Positions 50,928 through 59,996 are shown, numbered from the stretch's first letter. The stretch is DNA of 64,000 nt from Candidatus Thermoflexus tengchongensis (GCA_016842085.1 JAEVEX010000016.1:1-64000); one strand, 5' to 3'. Notes: generated by a model not told the origin, from the letters alone. Made by a program: numbers and translations.

Positions 50928-53537
50928 TCACTCCCCACGCATCACTTCCGCCGGTGGTATCCGGGCGGCCTGGATCGCCGGGTGCACGGCTGCGAAGATA
51001 CCGATCCCGATCGCCAGCCAGGCCACCGCAGGTCCCACCGCAAGCCAGATGGGAGGCAAAGCGCGATAGAGGGCCCAGAACGCCAGAGCGCCCCCCAGAA
51101 CGCCCAGTGCCCCCCCTGCCGCTCCCACGAGAAGGGCTTCCCGCAGGATCGCCTGGAACACGGTCCCATCACGCCAGCCAACGGCCTTCAGCAGTCCGAT
51201 CTCCCGGCGACGCTCCACCACCCCCGCTCGCATGACCTCTGCGATCAGGAGCCCACTGAGCAGGAGGCCGATCCCAACCATTCCGTAATGGAACCCACGT
51301 ATACGCGTGTATACGTATTCCCCGAGCAGGATTCCGTAGAGCTCTCCCCGGGTCGCAGAGCGAACAGCCAGGAGAAGCGCAGCCAGAGCCGCTGATACCG
51401 CCAGCGCCGTCAGAACCATGGCTGTTCGTACTGGCCGCCGCAGCAGGTGGCGCAACCCATAGCTCCAGAGGGACAGCGAACCGGGGGCCAGCCCCCGGCC
51501 GCTGATCTCCCCCAGCTGCATCACGGTAACAGGAGGCAGACGGGCGGCCCGCCAGGCCGGATACAGTCCCCCGCTCAGATAAAGCGCGAGGCCCAGCAAC
51601 AGCGCCAGCCCGCTGCGCTCTACAGGCACGTCCATTCGCATGGCCTTCACAGCCAGCGCTGTAAGCCCCAACCCCAGCACCCCCGCCAGCATGCCCTGCA
51701 GGAGGGCGGTCCCCAGCATCACCCGGAACACTGTGCGGGTCCGCCAGCCCACCGCCTTCAGGATCCCCAGCTCCCGCGTGCGTCCCAGGACTGCAAGCAT
51801 CTGGCTGTTCAGGAGGAACAGCCAGGCCACCAGGAACACGACCCCCGACAGGATCAGATCCGCTCGACGGAATCCCCGGGAGACCCTCGTGGTGACGCCC
51901 TTCTGCACCCAGAGCTCCTCAGCCCATCCGATGCCGGGGAGATGCACAAACACTCGGCGAGGTGAGGCCCCCACCATAATATCCACCTCCAGACCGGTGC
52001 GCCGCACGATCTCCTCCGCCACCTGCTGAATACGAGCCTGGGCCTGAGGATCCAGCCCCTGCACGTCCACCACCACTCGAATGGCGCTGATGCAATCCTC
52101 TCGTCCGAGCAGAAAGCAGGCCCCCTCCAGCGTGGTCAGGGCCGTGGGTGGGGTGGTGAGATAGCCCCGCCAGTTGAAGCTCGGCCGAAGCATTTTGGGG
52201 GGATGGACTGGAACCCCATCCTCCCGATATTTTAGGATCACAGGAGGCAAAAAGTAGGTCTCAAAGGGAAGACGGTTCAGGGTGGAGCGAACATGCTCCT
52301 CCAGCTCCTGCGGGGAAAGGGGATAAGTGGTGCCGATAGGGATGTTCCGGAGGATACGGGGTGTTGCGTAGAAAAGCTCCTCGCTGTTGAATTCCCCTAC
52401 GGGGACCAGATACATCTCATTGAACTCCGGCCGCGTGCAGTATGGTGTGGTGTGCTTCAGAGAATCCCGGAAGACCAGCTCCCCTCCCCGGGTCCCGATC
52501 GGAACAGCCTCGACGGCAATGGCCCCTTCAGGCAGGAAAGGAGGGGGCGGAACCTCTCGATAGCGAATCGGAGCTGGCAGGTCAAAGGAACATGGTTCCG
52601 GGTTGGGCGCATACACAAGCTGCGTGGCCCCACCCGGGCTGATCACCTCCAGAAAATGATTGGGAAGCAAATCCGGATCCTGGGCCCGGAAGATGCGCGT
52701 CCACACCTGCTCGTTTGTCCCCTCCCGGTAGATCTCAACGGTATGGGTGATGACGAAGGCGGAGTGACGGTTAAGCAGCATTGGGAAAGCGATCACGGTG
52801 CCCTTCTGGAGACCCTCGGAGTAATACTCCCGCCGCTGGGGAACATGCGAGAGGAGCTTTGAGATGGCCGCCGTGTTCTCCAAATAGCTGCTGCCTCGCC
52901 TCAGTGCCGCATCAAGGCCGGTCAGGCTGGCTTCCGCCTCCGGATCTATCCCCGCCAGGAAAAGAATCCAGGTTCCCTTGGGAGCGATCGGGAAGGAAAA
53001 TGAATATGCTAGCCGGAAATCCGCCCACATCTCTGGATCTGGGCGGACTTCCCCAACAAGGGTATCGGTATAGACGTGCTCTTGAATCCCATCAAACAGG
53101 CGCTGGGTTCGCTCGATGCGATATCGCCCCAGGTATTGCTCCGGGTGATAGCGCGGCTGGCTCATGTAGAGCATGTCGATGACCAGCGGGGTGGTGGCCC
53201 GATAACCCACCATGGCCACCGGTGCTGCGAGGACCACACCGGGGATCGAGCGGATGGCCTCCAGCTGAGCCCGGGTGATGCCCCCCACCGCTCCGCTGAG
53301 AAAGTTGGCATGCACGAGGTTGTATTTCTCTTCGAGGATCGAACGGGATCCCCGAGGGCGAACCAGGATATCATAAGAGGACCGCCAGTAGTAAGCCAGG
53401 ATGCGATCGCTGGTGACCTGCAAGGTGTTGGAGGCGGAGAGAAAGAGAACCAGGCCAGCAGCGATCGACAGCAGTCCCAGAACGCTCGAACCCTGAGGGA
53501 TCCCCCACCGCCGGAAGCGAAACCAGAGCCATCCCAT
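50928..53537 (-). CDS. FtsX/MacB-type ABC permease, large
   Basis: An 869-residue protein with one N-terminal helix ([17 protein letters not shown]), a very large extracytoplasmic domain (about 40-530), then two FtsX blocks of helices ([54 protein letters not shown] landmark region, and the matching [30 protein letters not shown] near the end). The repeated [22 protein letters not shown] coupling motif shows internal duplication. ATG 53537 follows AAAGGG; the frame is open upstream only as read-through of the preceding gene in another frame. It pairs with the ATPase downstream and lies 58 nt after the Cys-rich fusion gene, which may be its cargo or partner. Confidence 0.9.
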   Translation of the reverse strand: MGWLWFRFRRWGIPQGSSVLGLLSIAAGLVLFLSASNTLQVTSDRILAYYWRSSYDILVRPRGSRSILEEKYNLVHANFLSGAVGGITRAQLEAIRSIPGVVLAAPVAMVGYRATTPLVIDMLYMSQPRYHPEQYLGRYRIERTQRLFDGIQEHVYTDTLVGEVRPDPEMWADFRLAYSFSFPIAPKGTWILFLAGIDPEAEASLTGLDAALRRGSSYLENTAAISKLLSHVPQRREYYSEGLQKGTVIAFPMLLNRHSAFVITHTVEIYREGTNEQVWTRIFRAQDPDLLPNHFLEVISPGGATQLVYAPNPEPCSFDLPAPIRYREVPPPPFLPEGAIAVEAVPIGTRGGELVFRDSLKHTTPYCTRPEFNEMYLVPVGEFNSEELFYATPRILRNIPIGTTYPLSPQELEEHVRSTLNRLPFETYFLPPVILKYREDGVPVHPPKMLRPSFNWRGYLTTPPTALTTLEGACFLLGREDCISAIRVVVDVQGLDPQAQARIQQVAEEIVRRTGLEVDIMVGASPRRVFVHLPGIGWAEELWVQKGVTTRVSRGFRRADLILSGVVFLVAWLFLLNSQMLAVLGRTRELGILKAVGWRTRTVFRVMLGTALLQGMLAGVLGLGLTALAVKAMRMDVPVERSGLALLLGLALYLSGGLYPAWRAARLPPVTVMQLGEISGRGLAPGSLSLWSYGLRHLLRRPVRTAMVLTALAVSAALAALLLAVRSATRGELYGILLGEYVYTRIRGFHYGMVGIGLLLSGLLIAEVMRAGVVERRREIGLLKAVGWRDGTVFQAILREALLVGAAGGALGVLGGALAFWALYRALPPIWLAVGPAVAWLAIGIGIFAAVHPAIQAARIPPAEVMRGE

Positions 53538-53595
53538 GCACCCTTTCCTCTCAGAGCGGAAGCTCCACAGCCTCTGATCTCCCCAGGAAGGATCG

Positions 53596-54213
53596 TCAAC
53601 AGGGGATGCCCGTTCGACGCCAGTTTCCACACCCGCAGATATTTCCCCACCAGCAGTTGTTCCCGCTACAGCACCACTGACGAAGAAGATCCCCGACCCA
53701 CAGCACCTGCCCACCGCTGGGATCCGGGCGGCATTCTGAGCATGCGTTGCTCTGGTAGACTACGCAATCGCAAACCGCAGTGGGTTGGGGGGGCATTGTA
53801 GAGGCATGGGCCTTGGATTTGGATGGAAGCCGGAAGGATGAAACCAGGAAGGCAACCAGGATCCCACTCCCGAGCTTCCGGAGCATCTCCCGCCGTCCCC
53901 AATCCACGCCCAGCACCGGCCCGCCGTGCCGGGCCACGGCCTGGGCCACCCGCAGGGCCCGCGCCGGGCCCAGGATCTGCACCAGGCGCCAGCGCATCGC
54001 CAGGCCCGTGAAGACCCGCACGCGCTCCCCCTCGATTTCGAGGAGCATCGGCTCCCAGCGCCAGCCAGGGCGGGCCTGGTTCAGCAGGGCCTGCACCTCC
54101 GGCTCCCGCAACGAGCGCACGCCCAGCCGCCCGCCGCTTGAGGCCTCCACCTCCCGGGCCAGGGCGGCGCACATCGAACACCCGCTGTCAAAGAGAAGAT
54201 ATCGTTCGATCAT
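53596..54213 (-). CDS. DCC/thioredoxin-like domain fused to twin-Arg segment and Cys-rich tail
   Basis: A 205-residue protein of unusual build. Residues 1-95 resemble the DCC (DUF393) thiol-disulfide fold: YLLFDSGCSMCAALAREVEA with C12 and C15. Residues 105-127, WGRREMLRKLGSGILVAFLVSSF, look like a twin-arginine signal or single membrane helix placed mid-protein. Residues 148-205 hold ten cysteines (148, 150, 158, 161, 181, 182, 187, 193, 195, 205) and several Trp, for example CCSGNNCWWGNICGCG. GGGAGG precedes the ATG at 54213. It heads an operon with an FtsX-type permease and ATPase. The family is not recognised. The tail could be a disulfide-rich exported domain, a metal site or a modified peptide; the DCC part may be its thiol partner. 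Confidence 0.72.
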   Translation of the reverse strand: MIERYLLFDSGCSMCAALAREVEASSGGRLGVRSLREPEVQALLNQARPGWRWEPMLLEIEGERVRVFTGLAMRWRLVQILGPARALRVAQAVARHGGPVLGVDWGRREMLRKLGSGILVAFLVSSFRLPSKSKAHASTMPPQPTAVCDCVVYQSNACSECRPDPSGGQVLWVGDLLRQWCCSGNNCWWGNICGCGNWRRTGIPC

Positions 54214-54229
54214 GGCCTCGCCTCCCTGG

Positions 54230-54298
54230 AAGGGGTTCCACTTCTCATTTTATCCCCTTCGCCCTCGGCGCGCTTCCTCATTTTTGGAGGAACCCCTT
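54230..54298. promoter_or_regulatory. Inverted repeat around the upstream region of the Cys-rich gene
   Basis: AAGGGGTTCC (54230-54239) and GGAACCCCTT (54289-54298) are perfect 10-bp arms 49 nt apart, enclosing a minus-strand TAAAAT box near 54249-54254. They could be paired operators or a long hairpin at the mRNA 5' end. No -35 is convincing. Confidence 0.4.
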
Positions 54299-54481
54299 CG
54301 GCGGCAATCCATCCTCTCAGATGCCCCATGCGCTGGCCGCAGGCCGTCTCCTGGCCCGGAAAGGCATTCGGGTATACTGGGTGCCAGGGAAGCGGTGGAA
54401 GCAGCTTGCGCCGCGGGCCTCACGCGTATCCGGGTGGGGAATGCCTTTCCTCTGGATTTGCCTGCCTCGGGGGTCATGTAG
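54294..54481 (+). pseudogene. Remnant of a radical-SAM-like gene
   Basis: One frame (from about 54297) reads FGGNPSSQMPHALAAGRLLA then RKGIRVYW, resembling the central part of PflA/AmmeMemoRadiSam-type radical SAM enzymes. A second frame (to the TAG at 54479-54481) reads AREAVEAACAAGLTRIRVGN, resembling their C-terminus. The two join near 54380 with the bulk of the gene missing, including the CX3CX2C cluster motif. This looks like an internally deleted, frameshifted relic. The remaining part of the 54214-54764 gap shows only the terminator at 54536-54567 and a weak TTGACG-N17-CAGAAT promoter-like pair at 54566-54594. Confidence 0.4.
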
Positions 54482-54535
54482 CGCCTGAGCCCGGTGAAAA
54501 AGGCCAGATTCACAGCGGGAAGAGAAGAAACCACT

Positions 54536-54567
54536 GGCGATGCTTGTCAGGGCATTGGCCTTTTTTT
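54536..54567 (+). terminator. Intrinsic terminator with T7 tract
   Basis: GGC-G-ATGC and GCAT-TG-GCC form an imperfect stem with an 8-nt loop directly before seven T residues (54561-54567). A longer pairing, AAAAAGGCCA (54497-54506) with TGGCCTTTTT (54556-54565), is also possible. It probably ended the now decayed plus-strand gene. Confidence 0.6.
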
Positions 54568-54764
54568 GACGGTAAGATGCTCCAGAGCCAGAATGGCAAC
54601 ACCTTCCGCGGCCTGGACCGTGGCCTCCACACCCCTTACTATCCCGAGAGGGTGGGGTTCCACCAGGCGCTCGATTCGCTCAGGAAGGAGGCGGATCGCT
54701 CCCGTTATCTGCCAGAATGAGACACGGGTGGTTTGAAAATGGCCTTGAGGAAAGGAGCCTGACT

Positions 54765-56162
54765 GTGGACGAGCGCATCCTTCAGTTCATCCGCGCCCTC
54801 CGGGCCACCGGTGTTCGGGTCTCCGTGGCGGAGTCGGCCGACGCGCTGCGGGCGGTGGAGCAGGTGGGGGTGATGGATCGTGAGACCTTTAAAGCCGCCC
54901 TTCGCACGGCCCTGGTAAAGGAGGCCCGGGCGATCCCCATCTTCGAGGAGCTCTTCCCCCTGTTCTTCGGGTTGGGCGAGCCGCCCATGGCTCCCGCTAT
55001 GAACGGCCTCTCGCCGGAGGACCAGCGGCGTCTGCAGGCGGCCCTTCAGGCCCTTGCAGCCCAATTCGGGCCGCACCTCGCTGCCCTGATGCAACGGCTG
55101 CTGCAAGGCCAGCCTTTCACCCCGGAGGAGCTGGAGGCGCTGGCCCGTTACGCTGGCCGTCAAAGGGTGCGAGAATGGACGGATCGCCAGGCCCTCGCCC
55201 GCTGGATGCAGCGAGGCGCCGGGCTGGACGAGCGCCTGGAACAGATGATCCGTGCCTTGCTGCGGATGCTGGCCGAAGCGGGAACGGATGCGAAAACCCT
55301 CCAGCAGCTGGAAGCGCAGATCCGGGCCAATCGGGCCGCGATGGCCCGCCAGATCCAGCAGGCAGCGGGGATGGCGACCCTGGAGCGACTGGCCGATCGC
55401 CCCCCGGAGCCCAGCGAGGCGGAGCTGATGGAGCGGCCCTTCCAGGAGCTCACCCCGACGGATCTCCATCGCCTGCGCCAGATGGTGGCCCGCCTGGCGG
55501 CCCGCCTGCGCACCCGCGCCGCCCTGCGCCTCAAGCGCGGCGATGGCCGCCGCCTGGACGCCAAAACCACCCTCCGGGTCAACCTGCGCCACGCCGGCGT
55601 CCCCTTCGATCTGCGCTTCCGCCGGCGTCACCTCAAGCCCCGCCTGGTGGTCCTGTGCGACCTCAGCACTTCCGTGCGGCACTGCTCCGAATTCTTTCTG
55701 CACCTGATCTACCTGCTCCAGGATCAGATCAGCCGCACCCGAAGCTTCATCTTCATCGATGATCTGGTGGAGATCACCCCCATCTTCGCGGAGCACCGGC
55801 CGGAGGAAGCGGTGCGCCGGGTGCTGATGGAAAACCCTCCGGGGTATTACAACACGGATCTGGGGAACAGCCTGGCCACCTTCTGCCGGGATTACCTGGA
55901 GGCCATCGATCGGCGGACCACGGTGATCATTGTGGGGGATGGGCGGAACAACTACAACGATCCACGGCTGGATTGCCTCGAGATCATCCGCCGTCGGGCG
56001 AAGCGCATCCTCTGGTTTAACCCGGAGCCTCAACCGCTCTGGGGCACCGGCGACAGCGACATGCCCCTCTACGCTCCCCTCTGCGCGGCCGTCCACCAGG
56101 TTCAGAACCTGGCCGAACTGGCGGAGGCTGTGGATCGCCTGTTCGAGCGGGGCGGCGTTTAG
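54765..56162 (+). CDS. CoxE-like VWA-domain protein
   Basis: A 465-residue protein. The C-terminal von Willebrand A domain has the MIDAS start VVLCDLSTSVRHCSEFFLHLIYLL (DLSTS) and later TDLGNSL and VIIVGDGRNNYNDPR; the first 300 residues are helical, with LRALRATGVRVSVAES at the start and a basic KRGDGRRLDAKTTLRVN segment. CoxE/VWA proteins work with MoxR AAA+ ATPases in metal-cofactor insertion or enzyme maturation, but no MoxR gene is in the window. GTG 54765 (VDERILQFIRAL) with AAGGAG upstream is chosen; ATG 54717 is possible. Its stop overlaps the convergent Lrp-type gene by 4 nt. Confidence 0.88.
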   Translation: MDERILQFIRALRATGVRVSVAESADALRAVEQVGVMDRETFKAALRTALVKEARAIPIFEELFPLFFGLGEPPMAPAMNGLSPEDQRRLQAALQALAAQFGPHLAALMQRLLQGQPFTPEELEALARYAGRQRVREWTDRQALARWMQRGAGLDERLEQMIRALLRMLAEAGTDAKTLQQLEAQIRANRAAMARQIQQAAGMATLERLADRPPEPSEAELMERPFQELTPTDLHRLRQMVARLAARLRTRAALRLKRGDGRRLDAKTTLRVNLRHAGVPFDLRFRRRHLKPRLVVLCDLSTSVRHCSEFFLHLIYLLQDQISRTRSFIFIDDLVEITPIFAEHRPEEAVRRVLMENPPGYYNTDLGNSLATFCRDYLEAIDRRTTVIIVGDGRNNYNDPRLDCLEIIRRRAKRILWFNPEPQPLWGTGDSDMPLYAPLCAAVHQVQNLAELAEAVDRLFERGGV

Positions 56163-56392
56163 ATCCCGGTGACCAGCGAGGTGAGGGTGCGCTCAACGCC
56201 CTCGATGGTCTGGATTTTCTCCGTGATCACCCGGCCCAGAACCTGGAGGTCGTCAGCTTCCACGAGGGCGATCACATCGTAAGGGCCGGTGACCACCACT
56301 GCGGACCTGACCTCGGGGAGCTTGCGCAGCGCTTCAGCGACGGCGCTGGGCTTGCCCATCGCTGCCTGGATGAACACATAAGCCTGCACCAT
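56159..56392 (-). CDS. Stand-alone Lrp/AsnC ligand-binding domain protein
   Basis: A 77-residue RAM (regulation of amino-acid metabolism) domain: MVQAYVFIQAAMGKPSAVAEALRKLPEVRSAVVVTGPYDVIALVEADD, then VITEKIQTIEGVERTLTSLV. The HTH of Lrp is absent, as in small DUF-type SraM/RAM proteins which bind amino acids or partner regulators. GGGGAGG precedes the ATG. It lies 36 nt downstream of the lipoprotein gene on the same strand. Confidence 0.9.
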   Translation of the reverse strand: MVQAYVFIQAAMGKPSAVAEALRKLPEVRSAVVVTGPYDVIALVEADDLQVLGRVITEKIQTIEGVERTLTSLVTGI

Positions 56393-56428
56393 GGGAACCT
56401 CCCCCTCCTCTGGAATGCCAGCATCCCC

Positions 56429-57094
56429 TCACAACCCCGAGAGCCACACCTCAACCGTTCCCGCTACTGTCAGCCATGAATCTTCAATCAGAACGACCCG
56501 AAAGGTCGCGTTCAGATGAACCATGGGGTGCACCTGCCCGGTCCAGAGGATGGAATCGCCGATCTTTCGATAGGGATAACCCGGCAGGCCTTCCAGGCGT
56601 GCCCGGTCGTCTTCCTTCCCTCGATAAACGATGGAGGTCCCGGGGATCACTCCGTCCCGGGGCACACGGTAGGTGACCGGGGCGGTGAAGCGCACCGCCG
56701 CCTTCTCCGGCAGCGGTCCCATCCGGGGCTGGGCCTCCTGGATCTCCACCCGGGCCGTGCCGATCGCGTGGAGAGCGCGCTCATCATAGGAGTAGATCCG
56801 GAGCGTATAGCGCACCGTTAGCGTGGGATGGGGCTGCGCCTCCGCCTCCAGGGAATCGCCGGCCAGCCGGATCGTCTCCTGCCCCTCCAGGCGCACCCGT
56901 GCTCCCTGTGGCCCTACCCCCAGGTAACGGACGTCCGTCCCGGGCAACCCCTCTCCTACCGCCAGATCCACCCGGTAAGGCCCCTCATACACCAGAGGCC
57001 CCGGGCGGGAGGACCCCAGCAGGCAGGCGCTCCCGGCGAGAAGCGACAGCAGGAGAATCCCCCAGATCGAGCGAATCGATCGCTTCATCCCCAA
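56429..57094 (-). CDS. Lipoprotein with two copies of a beta-rich domain
   Basis: A 221-residue predicted lipoprotein (ILLLSLLAGSAC, Cys near 24). The mature part is an internal duplication: PGTDVRYLGVGPQGARVRLEG with LAGDSLEAEAQPHPTLTVRYTLRI, and PGTSIVYRGKEDDRARLEG with KIGDSILWTGQVHPMVHLNATFRV, each closed by a TARVEI/GTVEVWL strand. No known family is recognised. It follows the YvcK gene by 38 nt on the same strand, so both may be co-expressed in the cell envelope. Confidence 0.75.
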   Translation of the reverse strand: MGMKRSIRSIWGILLLSLLAGSACLLGSSRPGPLVYEGPYRVDLAVGEGLPGTDVRYLGVGPQGARVRLEGQETIRLAGDSLEAEAQPHPTLTVRYTLRIYSYDERALHAIGTARVEIQEAQPRMGPLPEKAAVRFTAPVTYRVPRDGVIPGTSIVYRGKEDDRARLEGLPGYPYRKIGDSILWTGQVHPMVHLNATFRVVLIEDSWLTVAGTVEVWLSGL

Positions 57095-57132
57095 TCTCCG
57101 GTCCCATCGCGAGAGGATGCGCCATCCGGAGC

Positions 57133-58449
57133 TCAGCGGCGATATCGCTCGTAGAGCATCATCAGCGCCCGGGCGAGCTTCTCCGGATCATGGCGCCATG
57201 GCGTTCGCTCATCGATGACATCCATCGCCACCACCGTGTAGGGAGGGATCGGCTGCCCATCCCAGCGCACCAGCTCGCCGACCTCCTCCGGGACTTCGTT
57301 CCACGCGACATCCGTCCGGCTGTTCACCAGCACGAGGTGGAACAGGCCGGATCCCACATGGCGTTCGATAGCCTGCACATGCTCCGCCACACCGTAGCCT
57401 TCGGTCTCCCCGATCTGGGTGGCCACATTGCACACATATACTTTCAGGGCCCGGCTGGCCCGGATCGCCGGGACGATCCCCTCGACCAGCAAATTGGGCA
57501 GCACGCTGGTGTAAAGGCTTCCCGGACCCAGCACGATCAGATCGGCCTCCAGGATCGCCCGGATGGTCTCCGGATAAGCACGGGCATGCTCCGGGATCAG
57601 CCATACCCGCTCGATGCGGCCCCGGACCTCCGGGATCGCCGATTCCCCGTCGACCCGATGGACCCGCCCTTCAGCATCCCGGATCTCGGCGGCCAGCACG
57701 ACGTGCTCCACGGTGCACGGCAACACCCGGCCGCGGACGGCCAGGACGCGGCTGGATTCCGCCACGGCCTGCTCGAAGCTTCCGGTGATCTCGGCCATCG
57801 CGGCGATGAACAGGTTGCCGAAGGCATGGCCGTTCAGCCCTGTTCCCCGTCCGAACCGATACTGGAAGAGGGCGGTCATCAGAGGTTCCGCCTCCGCCAG
57901 GGCCGCGAGGCAGTTCCGAAAATCCCCTGGCGGCAACAGCCCCATCTCGCGCCGCAGGCGGCCGGAGCTGCCCCCATCGTCCGCCACCGTGACCACTGCG
58001 GTCAGCCGCGCGCTCATCCCTTTCAATCCGCGCAACAGCGTCGACTGGCCGGTGCCGCCCCCGATGACGACGACACGCGGCCCGCGCTCCCGCTGCCGGT
58101 GACGGTGCAGGATCTCCGCCACATCCCGACCGGGCTGCACGAAGGGGGAAAGCAGCGTGCGATTCAATCGCACCAGGGCGAACCCGGTGGTCGCGATGCC
58201 CAGGAGCCCAAAGAGCGCCGCCCGGCCCAGACGGGGGATGAACTGCAGGGTCAGATAATAGAAGATCGGGGGTAATGGTTGCTCTCGATAGATGGTGACC
58301 AGCACATAGGCCAGCGCCAGGGCCAGTTCCGTAACCCCCAGCAGCAGCAGGATCAGCCACCGCTTGACCCCCAGCCCGGGGGTTAACCAGTAACGCAGGG
58401 ACCGAATGGCGGATTCCCGCGCCGGGTAAGATTTTCCTCTTCGAGTCAT
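57133..58449 (-). CDS. yvcK: YvcK/CofD-family protein with N-terminal membrane helices
   Basis: A 438-residue protein. Residues about 30-100 hold two membrane helices (WLILLLLGVTELALALAYVLV and ALFGLLGIATTGFALV). The remainder is the YvcK domain: VVVIGGGTGQSTLLRGLKGM, TVADDGGSSGRLRREMGLLPPGDFRNCLAAL, GLNGHAFGNLFIAAM, ADLIVLGPGSLYTSVLPNLLV and TQIGETEGYGVAEHVQAI. YvcK binds UDP-sugars and coordinates cell-wall synthesis with carbon flux in Firmicutes and Actinobacteria. The membrane-anchored version is seen in Chloroflexota-like genomes. The neighbouring lipoprotein and penicillin-binding protein fit an envelope role. Confidence 0.92.
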   Translation of the reverse strand: MTRRGKSYPARESAIRSLRYWLTPGLGVKRWLILLLLGVTELALALAYVLVTIYREQPLPPIFYYLTLQFIPRLGRAALFGLLGIATTGFALVRLNRTLLSPFVQPGRDVAEILHRHRQRERGPRVVVIGGGTGQSTLLRGLKGMSARLTAVVTVADDGGSSGRLRREMGLLPPGDFRNCLAALAEAEPLMTALFQYRFGRGTGLNGHAFGNLFIAAMAEITGSFEQAVAESSRVLAVRGRVLPCTVEHVVLAAEIRDAEGRVHRVDGESAIPEVRGRIERVWLIPEHARAYPETIRAILEADLIVLGPGSLYTSVLPNLLVEGIVPAIRASRALKVYVCNVATQIGETEGYGVAEHVQAIERHVGSGLFHLVLVNSRTDVAWNEVPEEVGELVRWDGQPIPPYTVVAMDVIDERTPWRHDPEKLARALMMLYERYRR

Positions 58450-58783
58450 TTCCTTCCCCCATGCGATCCGGAGCGCGTCACAAGATCAGGCGGGGCGCTC
58501 TGGATTGTTCTCGGACCATCCATTGGATGGCGGGGTCATTTCTCTATCCCCTCTGACAGATATCATACCCCAACTTCGCTCCTCGGGCTTACGCGGTCCG
58601 ACGTTCATCCGGGGGCCGTGATCGCCCTTCCCCCAGGATCCTCTGGGACAGGCCAGCCCCAAAAGCTCCCGGAAGGGCCATGCTCGCGATCTCATCGAAT
58701 CATTGCGGGCTTTCCACCTCTGTCTTAGACTGGAAGAGGGAGCGTTGGGCCCCAGTATCTTTCTTTGTGAGGCATTCCGCTCG
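58450..58783. other. Intergenic region between divergent genes
   Basis: A 334-base region between yvcK (minus) and the M50 protease (plus). It contains a minus-strand TATGAT box near 58560 but no matching -35, and no structured element or gene that can be supported. Confidence 0.4.
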
Positions 58784-59887
58784 ATGGAAACGATCTGGTA
58801 TGAGACGGAATGGACGCCCTCCACGCTGGATCGCCTGGCGGCGGCGCTGCGGGGGCTTTTCGTGATCACCGAAGCCCGCGTGCTGTATCCGCCGGATCAG
58901 GTGATCGCGTTCGAGGGCTATCTGCAAACCGATCCGGAGTCAGCCTTCGAGCTCCTGCGCCTCCGCTTCGAGGCGCTGGGATATACCCCCCTCCTGCGAC
59001 GTCACGGGAAGACCGACCAGATCATCGCCCAGGCCGGGGTCGCCCGGCCGGCTCGCACCCGGCCATGGGTGAATCTCCTCCTGTTCGTGGCCACGGTGGT
59101 CACCACGGTATGGGCCGGGGCGCTCTACGGTGGCGAGGGACCCCTCGATCTGAGGCAGGGCATCACCTTTGCGGCTGCGCTGCTGCTCATCCTGGGTGTT
59201 CACGAAATGGGGCACTACGTCGCTGCCCGCCTGCATCGCAGCGAGGTGACGTTGCCCTATTTCATCCCGGTGCCCCCCCTGATCGGGATGCTCGGCACCT
59301 TCGGGGCTTTCATTCAGATCCGATCCCCGATCCGCAATCGGAAGGCTCTTTTCGATATCGGCGTGGCGGGCCCCCTCGCCGGGCTGGCCGTCGCCCTCCC
59401 GATCCTGATCTACGGGCTCATGACCTCCCCGGTCGTCCCCCTTCGGGGCACCGTCGCCCTGGAGGGAAATTCTCTTCTCTACTGGAGCCTGAAGGTTCTG
59501 ATCTTCGGCCGTCCCCTGCCTGGGGATGGCTATGACGTGCAGCTGAATGTCCTGGCGTGGGCGGGGTGGATCGGGTTGCTGGTGACGGCCTTCAACCTGC
59601 TGCCTCTGGGTCAGCTGGACGGCGGGCACATCATGTATGCCATGCTCGGCCGCACTGCGTGGCGGATCTCGGAGATCGGCGTGTTCGCTCTGCTGCTGCT
59701 GGGCCTGCGCTGGCCGGGATGGTTCCTCTGGGCCTTCATGCCGATGCTCACCGGCCTGCGCCACCCGCCACCCCTGAATGACATCACCCCCCTGGATCCG
59801 GTCCGTCAGGTAATCGGGTGGCTGACCTGGATTCTGTTCCTGTTGATCTTCGTCCCCGTTCCCTTCTCGCTGGTGGAATTCCCGTAG
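58784..59887 (+). CDS. M50 (site-2 protease) family membrane metalloprotease
   Basis: A 367-residue intramembrane zinc protease. About 90 soluble N-terminal residues precede helix one (WVNLLLFVATVVTTVWAGAL). The zinc motif is HEMGH (140-144) in ILGVHEMGHYVAARL, and the third ligand is in FNLLPLGQLDGGH. Further helices follow, with PYFIPVPPLIGMLGTFGAFIQI between, a loop typical of the plant EGY/cyanobacterial S2P group. Such enzymes cleave membrane-spanning regulators. The start METIWYETEW at 58784 is chosen; frames upstream lack coding character. It is followed by a strong hairpin. Confidence 0.92.
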   Translation: METIWYETEWTPSTLDRLAAALRGLFVITEARVLYPPDQVIAFEGYLQTDPESAFELLRLRFEALGYTPLLRRHGKTDQIIAQAGVARPARTRPWVNLLLFVATVVTTVWAGALYGGEGPLDLRQGITFAAALLLILGVHEMGHYVAARLHRSEVTLPYFIPVPPLIGMLGTFGAFIQIRSPIRNRKALFDIGVAGPLAGLAVALPILIYGLMTSPVVPLRGTVALEGNSLLYWSLKVLIFGRPLPGDGYDVQLNVLAWAGWIGLLVTAFNLLPLGQLDGGHIMYAMLGRTAWRISEIGVFALLLLGLRWPGWFLWAFMPMLTGLRHPPPLNDITPLDPVRQVIGWLTWILFLLIFVPVPFSLVEFP

Positions 59888-59996
59888 GGGCGGCGCTTCC
59901 CGGCCCGTCCCTCCGAGGCGGGGTGACCACGCTTTTGCCCGGGAAGAGGGAAATGGCCCCGCCCCCGCGCAAGCTCACCGGGAAGCGCATCCCTAC

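Noticed and set aside
54370-54520. Possible cobalamin riboswitch (AGGGAA, GGTGGAA, GCCAGATTCAC strings followed by a T7 terminator)
   Set aside because: The same bases are explained better as codons of a radical-SAM C-terminus (AREAVEAACAAGLTRIRVGN). Spacing between the supposed core elements and the B12 box does not form the required paired stems, and the downstream gene is not a cobalamin gene.
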